A DNA stretch of 64,000 nucleotides from Tuctoria greenei. Lineage: Eukaryota; Streptophyta; Magnoliopsida; Poales; Poaceae. Positions 32,379 through 43,688 of the stretch are shown piece by piece. The stretch is taken from contig JAYESD010000008.1 in NCBI GenBank assembly GCA_036927565.1, positions 125,577,498-125,641,497 on the forward strand. The letters run 5' to 3'. Below the pieces are notes generated by a model. The model was given only the letters and a program-made list of their open reading frames with translations. It ran no database searches and was not told where the DNA came from. Made by a program: the position numbers and the translations under genes. Each line of letters opens with the position of its first letter. The first letter of the stretch is position 1.

Positions 32379-33414
32379 ATGCCTGGGATCCCTAGGGAAG
32401 TGATTGAGCACAATATGAAGATTTATCCCAACGCACGGCCTGTACACCAAAAGCCCCGGAAGCAATCAATCGAGCGGCAAAACTTCATCCGACAGGAGAT
32501 CAAGAAGGTGCTCGAAGCTGGTTTCATCTGGGATGTTTCATCTAAAATGGCTTGCAAACCCAGTCGTGGTACCCAAGGCTGGTGGGAAGCTTTGGATTTG
32601 TATCGACTACACCACCTTAAATAAGGCATGTCCAAAGGATCCATTTCCCCTACATAGGATAGATAAGATAGTGGACTCCACCTCTGGGTGCGAGCTATTG
32701 TGTTTCTTAGATGCATATTCTAGATATCATCAGATCCATATGTCTAAGTAACATGAAGAGCATACTGCCTTCATAACAGTAGATGGATTATATTGTTATA
32801 TTGCCATGACCATTGGTCTTAAAAATTCTTATTCAACTTTTGTGCGAGCTATGTACAAAACATTTGGAGAGCTAACTAGAGACTTAGTGGAGGTGTACAT
32901 CGATGACATTGATGTGAAGATCAAGAACAAGGAGTCACTCCTTGACAGTTTGCAAGCCATCTTCGACAAGCTGTGCATCACGCGCACCAAGCTGAACCCA
33001 CACAAGTGTATCTATGGGGTCTGCTCCGGGAAACTCCTTGGTTTCTTGGTGACTCACCAAGGAATAGAAGCAAACCAGGCAAAGATCAAGTCTATAGAAG
33101 ACATGCGGCCTCCAGCCCGCATCAAGGACGTCCAAAAGCTAACTGGATGTCTAGCTGCACTCAGTCGGTTCATCTCAAGACTGGCAGAGTGGGCGCTATC
33201 GTTCTTCAAACTATTGAGGAAGTCTGGACTATTTCATTGGTCTGAAGAAGTAGAAAAGGCACTTCAAGAGCTGAAGCAGCTCCTCACCACACTACCGATC
33301 TTGGTAGCTCTAAATCCTGGTGAGCCTCTACTGCTTTACATTTCTGCAACTACGGAAGTTGTAAGCATGGTCCTGGTCGCGGAAAGACCAGAGCCACATC
33401 TAGTTCAAGAGCCT
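32379..33414 (+). pseudogene. Tat-2 reverse transcriptase
   Basis: REVIEHNMKIYPNARPVHQK and IKKVLEAGFIWDV begin RT; a frameshift near 32545 leads to WLANPVVVPKAGGKLWICID and YTTLNKACPKDPFPLHRIDK. After a TAA at 32749 the same frame gives YSTFVRAMYKTFGELTRDLV and VEVYIDDIDVKIKNKESLLD, with both catalytic aspartates intact, then GKLLGFLVTHQGIEANQAKI and RFISRLAEWALSFFKLLRKS. RT synthesises element DNA. Damage is light compared with Tat-1. Confidence 0.9.
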
Positions 33415-33695
33415 AGACCCCTTCGGGAGGGTCTGGAGCTACCTGAAGGCGAGGCTTGGTCCCAGCCCCCAGACACGGTTCTTCAAGACAGAGTGCTACA
33501 AGATCAACCTCTCTCATCTCAAGGATTTTTAGCTATTGTTCAAGAAGATCCGGACCCATCAGTAAAGGTCCGAGTTGAACACGAAGAAGATCTGGACCCC
33601 TCCGGGAGGGTCCGAGAAGCTCAACAAGAAGGTTCAAACCCCTCAGGGAGGGTTTAGGTCGATGGAGAGGAAGCTCTGGGCTCTTTTGGAAGAGC
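33415..33695 (+). repeat. In-frame PSGRVRV repeats between RT and RNase H (Tat-2)
   Basis: Units CCCCTCCGGGAGGGTCCGAG, CCCCTCAGGGAGGGTTTAGG and variants encode DPSVKVRV, DPSGRVR and NPSGRV with Glu/Gln-rich spacers. The frame remains in register with RT and RNase H until a TAG at 33655. The counterpart in Tat-1 is at 22385-22655. Confidence 0.8.
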
Positions 33696-34306
33696 CCGGA
33701 TGCTTCAGCACCCAGTGTACTTCATCAGCAAAGTACTCCACGACGGCAAGACACGTTATATTGAGGTGCATAAGCTGCTTTATGCAGTTCTTATTGCATC
33801 AAGGAAGCTTCACCATTATTTCCAAGCCCACAAGATATCAGTGGTACCCTCCTATCCATTGCACGCTATTTTGCATAACCCTAATTCAACTGGGAACATC
33901 GCAAAGTGGGCAGCGGAGCTGGCTGAGTTCGATCTCGAATTCATGCCACGACAAGCAATCAAGAGTCAGGCATTGGCTGATTTCATGGCGGAGTGGACTC
34001 TGTCTCCATCAAACCCTGGGGGCCTTAGTGAGCAGAAACCGGAACCCAAGGTTCCGATATTCATCGAGCCTCACTGGACTCTCTACTTCGACAACTCCAT
34101 GCAGAAGTAGGGGGTCGAAGCTGGAATCTTTCTCCTCGCTCCAACCAGAGAGAAGGTAAAATATATGGTTCACCGTGACTTCAAGGCAACCAACAACATG
34201 GCGAAGTATGAAGCTCTCATCTATGGGCTCAAGGTGGCACTATCCTACGGTGTCAAACAGTTGTTGGTGAAGGGCCATTCGCAACTCATCATAAAACAAG
34301 TCAAAG
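33696..34306 (+). pseudogene. Tat-2 RNase H and second RNase H
   Basis: VYFISKVLHDGKTRYIEVHK, SRKLHHYFQAHKISVVPSYP and NPNSTGNIAKWAAELAEFDL form the first domain. After EPKVPIFIEPHWTLYFDNSM and a TAG at 34108 the archaeal-type domain continues VEAGIFLLAPTREKVKYMVH, FKATNNMAKYEALIYGLKVA and QLLVKGHSQLIIKQVKGE. Compared with Tat-1, DGS-type DNS is kept, the Glu position reads KYEAL, and the last acidic residue is His (KGHS), so this copy looks inactive. Confidence 0.88.
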
Positions 34307-35758
34307 GTGAATGATGCTGCAAGAATCCACCATGTTCACCTCCACCTCCATAAAGATTTCAAAGTCTTATATCTCCACCATGTTCAGCGTCTTCACAACG
34401 CTAAAGCTGACGAACTCTCGATGAAGGCTTCCAGAGCTCCAGCTCCTAACAGAATCTTCGTTCGGAGGTTATCAGGACCAACAGCTCAGCCTATTGAACT
34501 GAGCGAAGGGGGCAAGACCAGCACCTCCAAGCTGGCAGTCCCGGTGGCCCTGTTACCATGGCATCCACCAAGGGTCGTAGGTCCTGCCGGAAGCTCCGAG
34601 CAACCCAACACGCAAGACTCAGAAGCTCAAGTTAGCTCCGATGCATGGATCTGGGATATCCGGAGCTACTTGAAAGACAACGTCCTCCCTGAAGATGGTG
34701 TATCCACTGACTGGATCATCGGGTTGGATAAAAGATACACACTGGTAGAAGGGGATCTCTACCGGTGTGGTGCCAATGGCGTCCTAATGCGGTGCATTGA
34801 ATGGGAAGAAGGTCGCGAGCTTCTCGTGAAAATCCACGGAGGTGAGTGTGGGAACCGCGCATTTTCCCGCACGTTGGTTGGTAAAGCCTTCCGGCGTGGC
34901 TTTTACTGGCCTACAGAACTCCAGGATGCAGTCGAGCTAGTGAAAAATGTGAACCATGCCAGTTTCACGCAAAACAAATTCACACACCGGCTCAATCACT
35001 TCAAATGATACCTCCTACGGCCATTCGTTGTGTGGGGTACAGACATCTTGGGACCATTCCCAAAAGTCATTGGAGGTTACAGGTTCCTGTATGTCGCCAT
35101 CGACAAGTTCACCAAGTGGTCAGAAGCAACTCCGGTTGTGACAATCAACAAACAATCATCAATCAAGTTCTTGAAGTCCATAATATGCAGATTTGGAGTT
35201 ATGAACAAAGTCATAACTGACAACAGAACCCAATTTACAAGTCCTGCATTTCAAGAATATTGTGAAGATCTCGGCATTCAAGTCAGCTACGCATCCGTAG
35301 CTCACCCAGCAAGCAATGGTCAAGCCGAAAGTGTAAATGCAGAAATTTTAAAAGAACTCAAGACGCGCATGTATGAGCGCTTGAAAAAGCATGGAGCCAA
35401 CTGGATCGAAGAGCTTCCGTTCGCACTGTGGGCAAGCACGACTACACCTAACCGGTCAACTAGAGAGACACCCTTCTTCTTGGTGTACAGAGCTGAAGCA
35501 GTCCTTCCTCCGGAGGTCGCCATGGTGTCGCTCTGGGTCCAGACCTTCGACGAAGCCGCGCAGCACCATCTCTGGTGTGAAGACCTTGACCTCGTCGACG
35601 AGGGGAGGTGCCAAGCAGCTGTTAGGAGTGCACGCTATCGCCAAGCACTCCGTTGCTATTATCAAAGGCATGTGCGCAATCGACAGCCCGAAGAAGGCGA
35701 TCTGGTGCTGCGGAAAATACTAACTCGCGAAGGGATGAACAAACTTTCCCCCAGCTAG
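34307..35758 (+). pseudogene. Tat-2 integrase
   Basis: The N-terminal part (TLVEGDLYRCGANGVLMRC, GRELLVKIHGGECGNRAFSR, GFYWPTELQDAVELVKN) carries the zinc-binding region. A frameshift near 34960-35030 is followed by a 242-codon open stretch with the catalytic core: TDILGPFPKVIGGYRFLYVA (first D), VITDNRTQFTSPAFQEYCED (second D) and ASNGQAESVNAEILKELKTR (E). The C-terminal part (RHVRNRQPEEGDLVLRKILT) ends at 35758. All three DDE residues are intact, making this the best preserved enzyme of either Tat element. It inserts cDNA into the chromosome. Confidence 0.9.
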
Positions 35759-37050
35759 GAAGGTCCCTTCCGAGTGATCAAAGTATCCCATCTCGGATGC
35801 GTTCGCTTGACAACTGAGGATGTGACCCCGCTTCCTAATCCTTAGAACATCGAGCACCTCCGTAAGTTTTATACTTAGAATCACGGAGGTGAGTCCGTAA
35901 TTACACACAATGTATGTTATAGAGTCAATATACAAAACTGGGTAGGTCCTCCGGGAGAACATCCGGACCCCTTCGCGAGGGTCTGGGAAGTTCAAGTAAC
36001 ACTTGATACAGTCATAGCACTAAAAGTGTAACTACCCGCCCTGGGTTAGTACAAGATGTATAGCACACTTAGCTTGGTCCTGTACCCTAAGTGTGTCCTT
36101 GTCTACCTTGTAATCTGGACCTATAATGAAAGACGTTGTTCTGTGAAAACAGACTCCACATGCATTTATTTTTGTACAAGGCTCGATATATCAAATTATT
36201 ATTTTTAACCTTCTTGTCTATAATGAAGTTGTGCAATTCTTTTTAAGTTTTAGTCCAAGTTATTTATATGTGTTACAAGTTATATTGTTAGTCTTTTGGA
36301 TTTGAACATTGTTGCATAGTCTGCTTGCCTGAATGCTAAGACAACATAGGTCTGGAGTGCGCTATCGACTTAGCCTCTTCCTGCACCCTAAGTACGCCAC
36401 TATACCTACACCCCAGCAGGCCTCAGTAGGGTGAGTACTAAAAAAGCATACAGGTCTGGAAAGATTACATAAATATGCTTGCTATTATATTGAGTTTCCT
36501 CGGATCTAAAACTAAAACAAGAATGATAAGTCAGAAACAATTTATAGATAAGAGGACGAATTTTACTCTTTTTTCTTGTCTTTAATGTACAGGAAAAACA
36601 CGGCGATGGTTGACGATGCCAGAGCTATCAAGCTCCGACAACATCCAAAGGGTCCGCCGTTTATGTTTTACACATTGATAGTGGGTGTCACCGGAGCTAC
36701 CAAGCTCCGACAACCACAGGGAGCCCACCATCGATGCAACAAAGGGTTTCTGGAAGTATCAGATTTAAAGACTTCAGACCTAAAATCTACAAACTCGAAG
36801 CGCACAAGTCATCAATATAATATTAAAAACATTTTGGTACATGTTCACAACCAAATTGTGCACATCTACCAGGAGGCCAACAAGTCAGAACGCAGTATAT
36901 TGAATACAAAGTGAAATTCATGGAAGAAAGAGTTTAGTATATTGAAGACAAAGTTAAATTCATGGTAGAAAGAGAGGATTTCATTAATTCAAAGTACAAG
37001 ATTACAAAATTGGGATTACAGCAAAGGGCAAAAAGAAAAGACATAGCTAC
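35759..37050. other. Tat-2 region between integrase and antisense ORF
   Basis: About 1.3 kb without conserved protein after residual integrase C-terminus (to about 35870). GACCCCTTCGCGAGGGTC near 35967 is another hairpin of the PSGRV type. Two degenerate units of the 71-bp repeat seen in Tat-1 lie at about 36630-36735. Otherwise AT-rich text. Confidence 0.6.
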
Positions 37051-40000
37051 TGGAGGATCTAAGTCCTATGGAAAAAGGAAGCAACCTTCTCAGCATCCTC
37101 TTGGACACTAGCTTTGGCGGCATCCTCCTCTTCAGCAATGAGTCCTTCAAAGACTGGATCAAGAGAAAATTGGGGGTCTCGACTTTTGTAACATGCCAAG
37201 ACATACTCGGCGACGCTTTTGGCTAGAGATCTCACCTCTGTCTCCAGTTGAACAGCGATGACATTACCCATTGCATCGAGTTTGCTGCCAACTGAGCCAA
37301 GTGCCACCAGCATCTGGTCCAGCTCCTGTGTTGGGTCCTCCGGGCGTAATGGAGTGAAGCCTAGAGGCACAAGGGCCCTGTCCGCACGTCGTAGGAAATC
37401 CCACGACATCAAGGATTCAGTCACCCTCGAGCTCCGCAGCTCCTCCAGTGACCTCCGAGAGCCGCTAGCTCCGAACTCACCCAAGCGAGGCGTTCAACCG
37501 CTTTAGCATGTTGCTGCATATTCTCAACTACTTGCTTTTCACGGTCGGTTAGCTCCGTTTCCCAGAGGTGGATGCGGTTCCGCCGTTCTGCCAGGTCCTT
37601 CTACCTGCCACTCACTTTCCCTTCTCTAACAGCAACATCAGCTTCTTGTTTTGAGAGCTCCTGCCCAAGTTTCCAGTACTTCTCCTTTTCTTCCGCACTC
37701 CACAGATCCAACTTTTTAGTGCGATCTGCCAAATTTTGCTCAGCCAGAGTCGATTTCTGGCTGAGCTCCTCCTCTCTCTTCAAAACATCCTCCTGCTGTT
37801 CCAGGAGCTTCTCTTCTCTCGTATCAAGGTCCACTCGACGCTTCAGGAGGACCTCATTTAATTCCTTAAGGCTTTCGTGTTGCTCATCAGCAGCATCACA
37901 CCTTTCCTGGGCTTTCTCGAGGATCTCGTTAGAGTTAGCGTCGAGCGCCCAGATGGCGGCTTCCTTCTCTTCCGGCAGCTTGCCCCAGTATTCCATCCGG
38001 GCCATTTCCCTCTTGACCCACTCCTTCTGATCAGCAAGCCTCTTCTAGGCAAGCCTAGTCTCAAAATGGATCATGTTTTGCCAATGCATCAAGTTGTGGC
38101 GCTCCTCTTTAAGGACCTTGCTCTCATGATCGAAGGCGAGATGAACTTGTCGAAGGCTCGAGCAGGCATTGTCTATGGACAACGCCAAGGGGATAGGCTC
38201 CGGACCTGCTGCGGTCATCTCTACTAGTTCCAGGGGATTCTCCATAACAAAAATAGGGTCCCACTCTAAAAGTGAGGTACCCTCAGCTCCTGTGGTACTG
38301 GGGCCACCCCCGGTAGCTCTTCGACAGTTGAAGAAGAAGAACGCGCCGGGGGAACTCCTACCTCCAGAGCTGACGCCGAAGGTCCGGTCGCAAGAACTTC
38401 AATCGTTGGCTCCGCGGGTGAAGTGCCTGCCTCCGCCTCTTCCTGGCGTTCTGCCTCGGGCATGGGCAGCTGCGGAGTAGTTACTTCTGGGGTGGTCGTC
38501 GGGGCTTCACCCGAAGCCATTGCCATCACCGGCTCAGGTGCCGATGCGTTAGCTACTTCTGGCTCAACTGTCGAAGCTTCAAACACTTCTGGCCCGAGGG
38601 CTAGAGTTTCAGCTACCTCTGGCTCAACTGTCGGGGCTTTAGCAACTTTCGGCACAAGGGCCGGAACTTCAAGTACCACAAACTCGGTTGCTGGGGCATC
38701 AATGACCTCTGGCTCAAGGGTCGGAGCTTGTGGCACCACCGGCCCCGCAAAACCTTCTGCTGCTGGGACCAAAGCCTCTGTAACCTATGGCTCAGACACT
38801 GGAGCTTCCGACATCTCCAACTTCTGCACTGGAGCCTCAGCATCTGACGCTGTTGCTGGCGGTGCATCTTCAACTTCTTCCCTGTGGTCTGGCACTACCA
38901 TGGGAGCTTCTGGCGATGACTCTGAATCCAGATCCACGACAGCTGGCACCAGAGCTGTCGTGACCTCAGCCACTACTGGAGGAGGCACAGGGGTTGAAGC
39001 TGGACTTTCCGACCGCACTACATCGGCAGTTGCGACAGAGGCCGGAAATTTAGACTCCGACTTTGATGCCCTACAGTCAAAAAATTGGGAGATTCAAAAC
39101 ATGACAAAAATTACAGTGGCATATCAAGGTGAAAAAGCAAAGCTTAACTTGGGAAGCTACCGCACCAGTCGGCGCGAAACCTCTTCGTCGGAGGCTCGGA
39201 GCCGGAGCTTGCCGTGGTTGGCACAGAGGGAGCTCCAAAATGTTGCCCGGAGCCTGTCGTCATCGTTGGTGTTGCCCCAGCTAAGGTCTTTCTTGGCTGG
39301 TAAGAACCTCCAGACCTGGAGCCCCTCGCTAGCAACGGGACCGAAGTCTACTGTCCAGAACTGGCGCCTCTTGAGGACGCTTGCACCGAAGGAGGTGTAG
39401 CAGCAGAAGATCTCCCTCGTCGGGGAGAAGGGGCACTTATATATGGAGCAGGCCTGACAGACCTCCTATCAGCATGCTTCAGTTTTCTCTTCCGGCTGGA
39501 AGATTCGCCTGGCTCCTTGCCCTTGCCCTTGCCAACGTCTTCAACCCTCTGGCTCGGAGCAGGGGCGACCACCTCCTCGGAAGCTCCAGAGATCACAACC
39601 CTGGAGGACTGGCGTTTTTCCACCTCACCAAGCTCATCTAGATCTGACATCTTCCTCCGAAGCTCCCTGCCGATCTCTGGAATAATGTTCAAAGGCAGGA
39701 AAGCAGCTGGCGGGGCTAAGGTGTCATCGTTGACAAGCCCATGTTGAAATTTCTTGAGATTAAACTTCAAAGCTTCATCATCTAAGTTGGATTTCAAACC
39801 GGTTTCAACCCGTTCATCATCCATCATGCTGTTAAAAGCCCAAGCAAGCTTCTCCCTCCTCCTCAACGGAGCCCACCTGTTTACCAAGAAATTTCCAAAT
39901 ACCATCTGGGCGGTCACACCACCCTCCACACACTTTCAGATCCTAGTCAGGACAGGGTTGAATGCATCCGACAGCTTTGGAACTACATTCCAGGCATCGA

Positions 40001-40535
40001 TGTTGATGTTGGGGAGTCCTTGGGGCAGCTCCAACCCGTCATGCTCCTCCACTGCAATGACAACCCAATCTTTCTTCCTGTCGTTCCATTTGCCAGAGGG
40101 GAATGACTTCAGGTACTTGAAGGGATAGTTCTTGCGCTTCACAAAGTAATAGTAGCCAATCAACTCAGTCCCTATGCCGGTGGAATGGGTTGTGAAGAAG
40201 GTCCGGAATTAGTGGACGCAGGGAGGCACGCCCACCCACATCTCGCAGAAGTGGACGAAAGTGGCCACGAGCAGAAGGGAGTGTGGGCCGAGGTGATGTA
40301 GTTGGAGGCTGTAAAACTCCAGCAGCATTAGTATGAAGCTCGAGAATGGTGGGATCAATCCCACCATGGCATACGCCGAAAAGTACAGCATCTCCCCGCG
40401 GTGCTCCTTCTTCAACGGGGGCTTGCCGGCGTGGACTAGGCGGTTGAAGGAGTCACTGGACCATCCCATAAAGGTGCAGACCTTCATGAGATTGTCCTTG
40501 CTCTGGATGCGGCTCTTGGGAAGACCTAACTCCAT
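37051..40535 (-). pseudogene. Tat-2 antisense ORF (putative gypsy-type transposon protein)
   Basis: Starting at the minus ATG at 40535, one frame runs to 39348 (396 codons) with two stops (near 40209 and 39930): YFSAYAMVGLIPPFSSFILM, HHLGPHSLLLVATFVHFCEM, GYYYFVKRKNYPFKYLKSFP and NRWAPLRRREKLAWAFNSMM. This is the conserved domain of the plant 'putative gypsy type transposon' family (Transposase_28 in Pfam). A Ser/Arg/Lys-rich part follows, then, in other frames, a Pro/Val/Glu/Ala region of ten-residue repeats (38772-38266: EPEVAETLALGPEVFEASTV), a coiled coil (38005-37601) and a C-terminal block ending DAEKVASFFHRT. Introns may join these parts. The function is unknown. It has no sense-strand relation to pol. 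Confidence 0.85.
38500..38770 (-). repeat. 30-bp coding repeats in Tat-2 antisense ORF
   Basis: About nine degenerate 30-bp units (plus-strand words ACTTCTGGCTCAACTGTCG and GCTTCA) encode the ten-residue pattern APTVEPEVAE on the minus strand. A similar but more degenerate set lies in Tat-1 at about 27580-27960. Confidence 0.75.
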
Positions 40536-41092
40536 CGCAGCAATGTGGAGCGAAAGAGGAGAAAGCTAGGCAAAGTTTTGGAGGCTTTGAGCGCGAGTTT
40601 GATCGAAAGCATAAAGAGTCCTCAAACCGCGCGTGCTTTCCTTCTTAAGTAAGCATCCACGATGCTTGGATGGAAACCGCAACGAGAGCAAGTCCACATT
40701 ACAAAGAACCTACCCCGTCAATGACGAATGGGCCTGAGGCCACCCGACAAAGAGGTCGAGGTTATTACCCCAGGCGAACCATTGTCATGATGGTTGAAGA
40801 AAACCCATGAAACCCAAAGGCGGTAGCCTGACAAGGCACTCGGAACCGATACGGTTTTCGTATTGGGAACTGGTGACCTTCAATTGCATGAGATCCGCAC
40901 TCAAAGATCTCATCTGCCGCATTCAAGACAAGCCACGCGGTGATGGTTTAACCCCAAACCATCGCCCCAACGGCACATCAGAAGACATTTAAAGTTATAG
41001 CACTGGAATCAAGGATGGCCCCACCTCCGGTAGAATAATTTAACCCAAAGGGTTTTGTCCTAGAGGTGGGCCCGGGGGCCACTATCGGTACC
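40536..41092. other. Tat-2 region between antisense ORF start and 3' LTR
   Basis: Leader and promoter side of the antisense ORF. Text around 40740-40920 (CCAGGCGAACCATTGTCATG, TTCAATTGCATGAGATCCGC) is conserved in Tat-1 at 60445-60580. The purine-rich GAGGTGGGCCCGGGGGCCAC directly before the LTR is the likely polypurine tract for plus-strand priming. Confidence 0.6.
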
Positions 41093-41926
41093 CTGCGTAC
41101 CGGGTACCCCATGATACCATAAAAATTGCAAGAAAGTTCCACCTGTTAGAGTTGAAGGTACCCTCAGGCCCCACTTGTCACACGACACTGGACCCACCTT
41201 CCTCACATGGGTAGCTTCGGTACTGCCACGTGTAATATAAGACCGAAGCTGAATTCCCAATAGAGGGAAGCTTTAGAGTTGACACGTGGATAATAACCAC
41301 GGACCTAACCCCCAGTAGAGGGAAGCTCCGGTGCCGCCACGTGTATAGCAGCTCCGTACCCATCTCACCGCGAAGGGAAGCTCTGGAGCTACCACGTGTG
41401 GATTCTCCAGACCTTACACCAACGGGAATATTGGTGGATCTTCAACAGCATGGACATTCAAGGGACAGTTAAAGCGGCAGTTACAAGATCTGATTACGTG
41501 TTATTAATGCTATATTAATGACATGATCAGTGGGCTGTTAATGGGCGTAACGCTGCCATTAAGGCACTTTATTGCAATGTTAATCACTCTGAATACTCGT
41601 AGACCATGTATTAAGCTCTTAATACGCCAGGGCCACATGTCGGGCGAGGCAAATATTGTAACGGTCAGTCCTTAGACTATAAAAGGACTGCGCTGCACGA
41701 TACAGAGGGGATGTTATCCAAGCTCAGACGCACAGAAGTTACACTAAAACACTCAATACAAAACACACACCCCGTGCAGTAGGCTATTACGCTGAGGCAG
41801 CCCGAACCACGTAAATCCTATGTGTCATCATCTTGTTCCTGATCTCTGTGCTCCCAAACCAATACTAGAACCACCGCGGCCTACATTTAGTAGTAATGGG
41901 GGAAGTGTTGTTCAACCACTTCGATA
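41093..41926 (+). repeat. 3' LTR of Tat-2
   Basis: An 834-bp LTR matching the 5' LTR. It begins TATCGGTACC and ends CTTCGATA, so both terminal dinucleotides differ from TG...CA. CCACGTGT-type words recur at about 41226, 41281, 41336 and 41392. Confidence 0.93.
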
Positions 41927-41931
41927 GTAAC
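41927..41931 (+). repeat. Target duplication, right copy (Tat-2)
   Basis: GTAAC, identical to 29022-29026. Confidence 0.93.
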
Positions 41932-43688
41932 CATCATCCCCAGGAGTATATAACCACTCACGAGGATTCACCTTATAAACCACTCACCAAGCACTGAGCT
42001 TTGTGCATGGATAAGGTAGATAACACACTTGTTCCACTTGATGTGCAAGAACAAATGTATCATAACCTCGTAGTCGGTCCTTTTCACTTCCACCATTCCA
42101 AATTGGTCTTCTCGAGTTCCATGAGTGCGATCAAACCAGTCACAGTCAAAGAACACAACTTGAAGGGTCTTATTTCCGGTAAAAGTAAATTCAAGGATTT
42201 TGTTAATGATCCCTTAACAATCGGTTAAATTCCTTTGAGTGTCAATTGCTCTTGTCACAACACCAGAATTTGATGTTGCCGCGAGAGGACGAAGATCTTC
42301 AAAATGGGTTGAACGGAATCGAAAGCAATTTACGTCATATTGACCATAGCTTCTAACATTCACCAATCCATAAGATAGCTGCCGAAAATCTTAATGGACA
42401 TTGTGAGTCTGACACCGTCAAAAATAATCGTAAGTTAAAATAACACTTCTCTAATAATAATAACTTATAATATATACAAGACGAGAGAGTATTACACAAT
42501 CTCGAAACCAGGATAGGAAAGTCGACCCTCCATTTATTCCTTTTTTCGCATCCCTTCTACTTTTTTGGCCGTAGGTTGATGCCTATGTGGCCAACATTGT
42601 CTGTGGAACTCACTGAACGTGAAAAAACATCTTTTAGAATACATGTATAGCAAAATATGTCGATTAGCATAAATGTAGGACAAACACTTACTCGAAGTAT
42701 TCCTGCATGCCTTCTATATTTGCGTACATGTAGAGTAAAGCAACAGTTCTGTCATGTTCAGATATCACGTAGGTCGTGTAGCTATCAACGGTGGTGCCTC
42801 TCGTTTAAAAAATGGAAAGGTCGCTTAAAGGGGGTGCTTCGTCCACATTGTATCGCATCGCTGAAGTATTGATATTGTTTTATTTTGCAAAGTAGACACT
42901 TGAAAAGTATCCTACTTCCTTAAGAGAATATGCTTTAGCGATGCACCCTTCCACCCTTGCCCTGTTGCCAACCATTGGTTTCAGATGTCGTAGCGCTCTT
43001 TCAATGCAATACATCCACCTGTATTGCACATGACCACCAAATTTAGCTTCGAATGGAAGATGGATTAGTAGATGTTGCATTGGATTGAAGAAACCTGGTG
43101 GAAAAAAATTCCATCTTACATAAAAGTATGGGTATCTCCTTCTCTAACTTATCCATCATCCCTATCTTGATTTCATTAGCACAAAGATGTCTATAGAAAT
43201 AGCTGAGGTTGGCTAAAACCTTCCACACCGCATCATCTAGATTGCTCCGAAACATAACAGGTAAGAGTCATTCCATTATAATGTGATAATCATGACTCTT
43301 CAACCAAGTGAGGTTTCATGTGTTCACATTCACGGCTCGTTTCAGGCTAGCTGTGTAACCATCTGGGAATTTCAATGTTTTCATCCATTTCATAACTTCT
43401 TTCTTTTCTTTAGATCGAAGAAAGAAAGAAGCACTGGCTTCCCACCACTTTTAGAGATTTCAAGAGTTGGATGGTGACAAATGTTTGCCAAATCTAGTCT
43501 AGCTTTCTAATTGTCTTTCATTTTGCGAGGCATATCCATGCAAGTGCTTATGATAATTTCGCTCATGTTACGCTCTTGATGCATGACATCAATTTTGTGC
43601 ATTAGAATCAACGACTTCACATACGGTACCTCCCAAAGTCCACATATGTGAGTCCAATTGTGTTCCTCTCCATAACCTACGAAATATC
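41932..43688 (-). pseudogene. CACTA-1 TNP2 transposase, middle and C-terminal parts
   Basis: Minus strand, entered from Tekay-1: NWTHICGLWEVPYVKSLILM, HKIDVMHQERNMSEIIISTC, then broken text for KARLDLANICHHPTLEI and FRSNLDDAVWKVLANLSYFY. QHLLIHLPFEAKFGGHVQYR, WMYCIERALRHLKPMVGNRA and VEGCIAKAYSLKEVGYFSSV match the DUF4218 domain of TNP2 proteins (about 43080-42880). Text with intron-like character follows. VVFFDCDWFDRTHGTREDQF (about 42150) matches the DUF4216-type region and leads into LGEWFIR and the Tat-2 junction. Transposase binds the subterminal repeats and cuts the CACTA ends. Several stops and shifts make it inactive. Confidence 0.85.
43684..43688 (+). repeat. Target duplication, left copy (Tekay-1)
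   Basis: ATATC, matched at 54436-54440. Confidence 0.93.

Larger units (their letters stand above)
29027..41926 (+). mobile_element. Tat-2: Tat-lineage Gypsy element with antisense ORF
   Basis: A complete 12.9-kb element with LTRs at 29027-29872 and 41093-41926 and the target duplication GTAAC. Gene order and antisense ORF are as in Tat-1, but it is better preserved: gag-protease share one frame with three stops, RT keeps its YIDD box and the integrase frame is open for 242 codons. Its right LTR has lost both terminal dinucleotides (TA at start and end in place of TG and CA). It is inserted in the TNP2 gene of CACTA-1. Confidence 0.95.

Noticed and set aside
38423..39400. A 325-codon plus-strand ORF rich in Ser, Ala and Thr
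   Set aside because: It is the complement of the repeat region of the Tat-2 antisense ORF. Its length comes from the biased 30-bp repeats.
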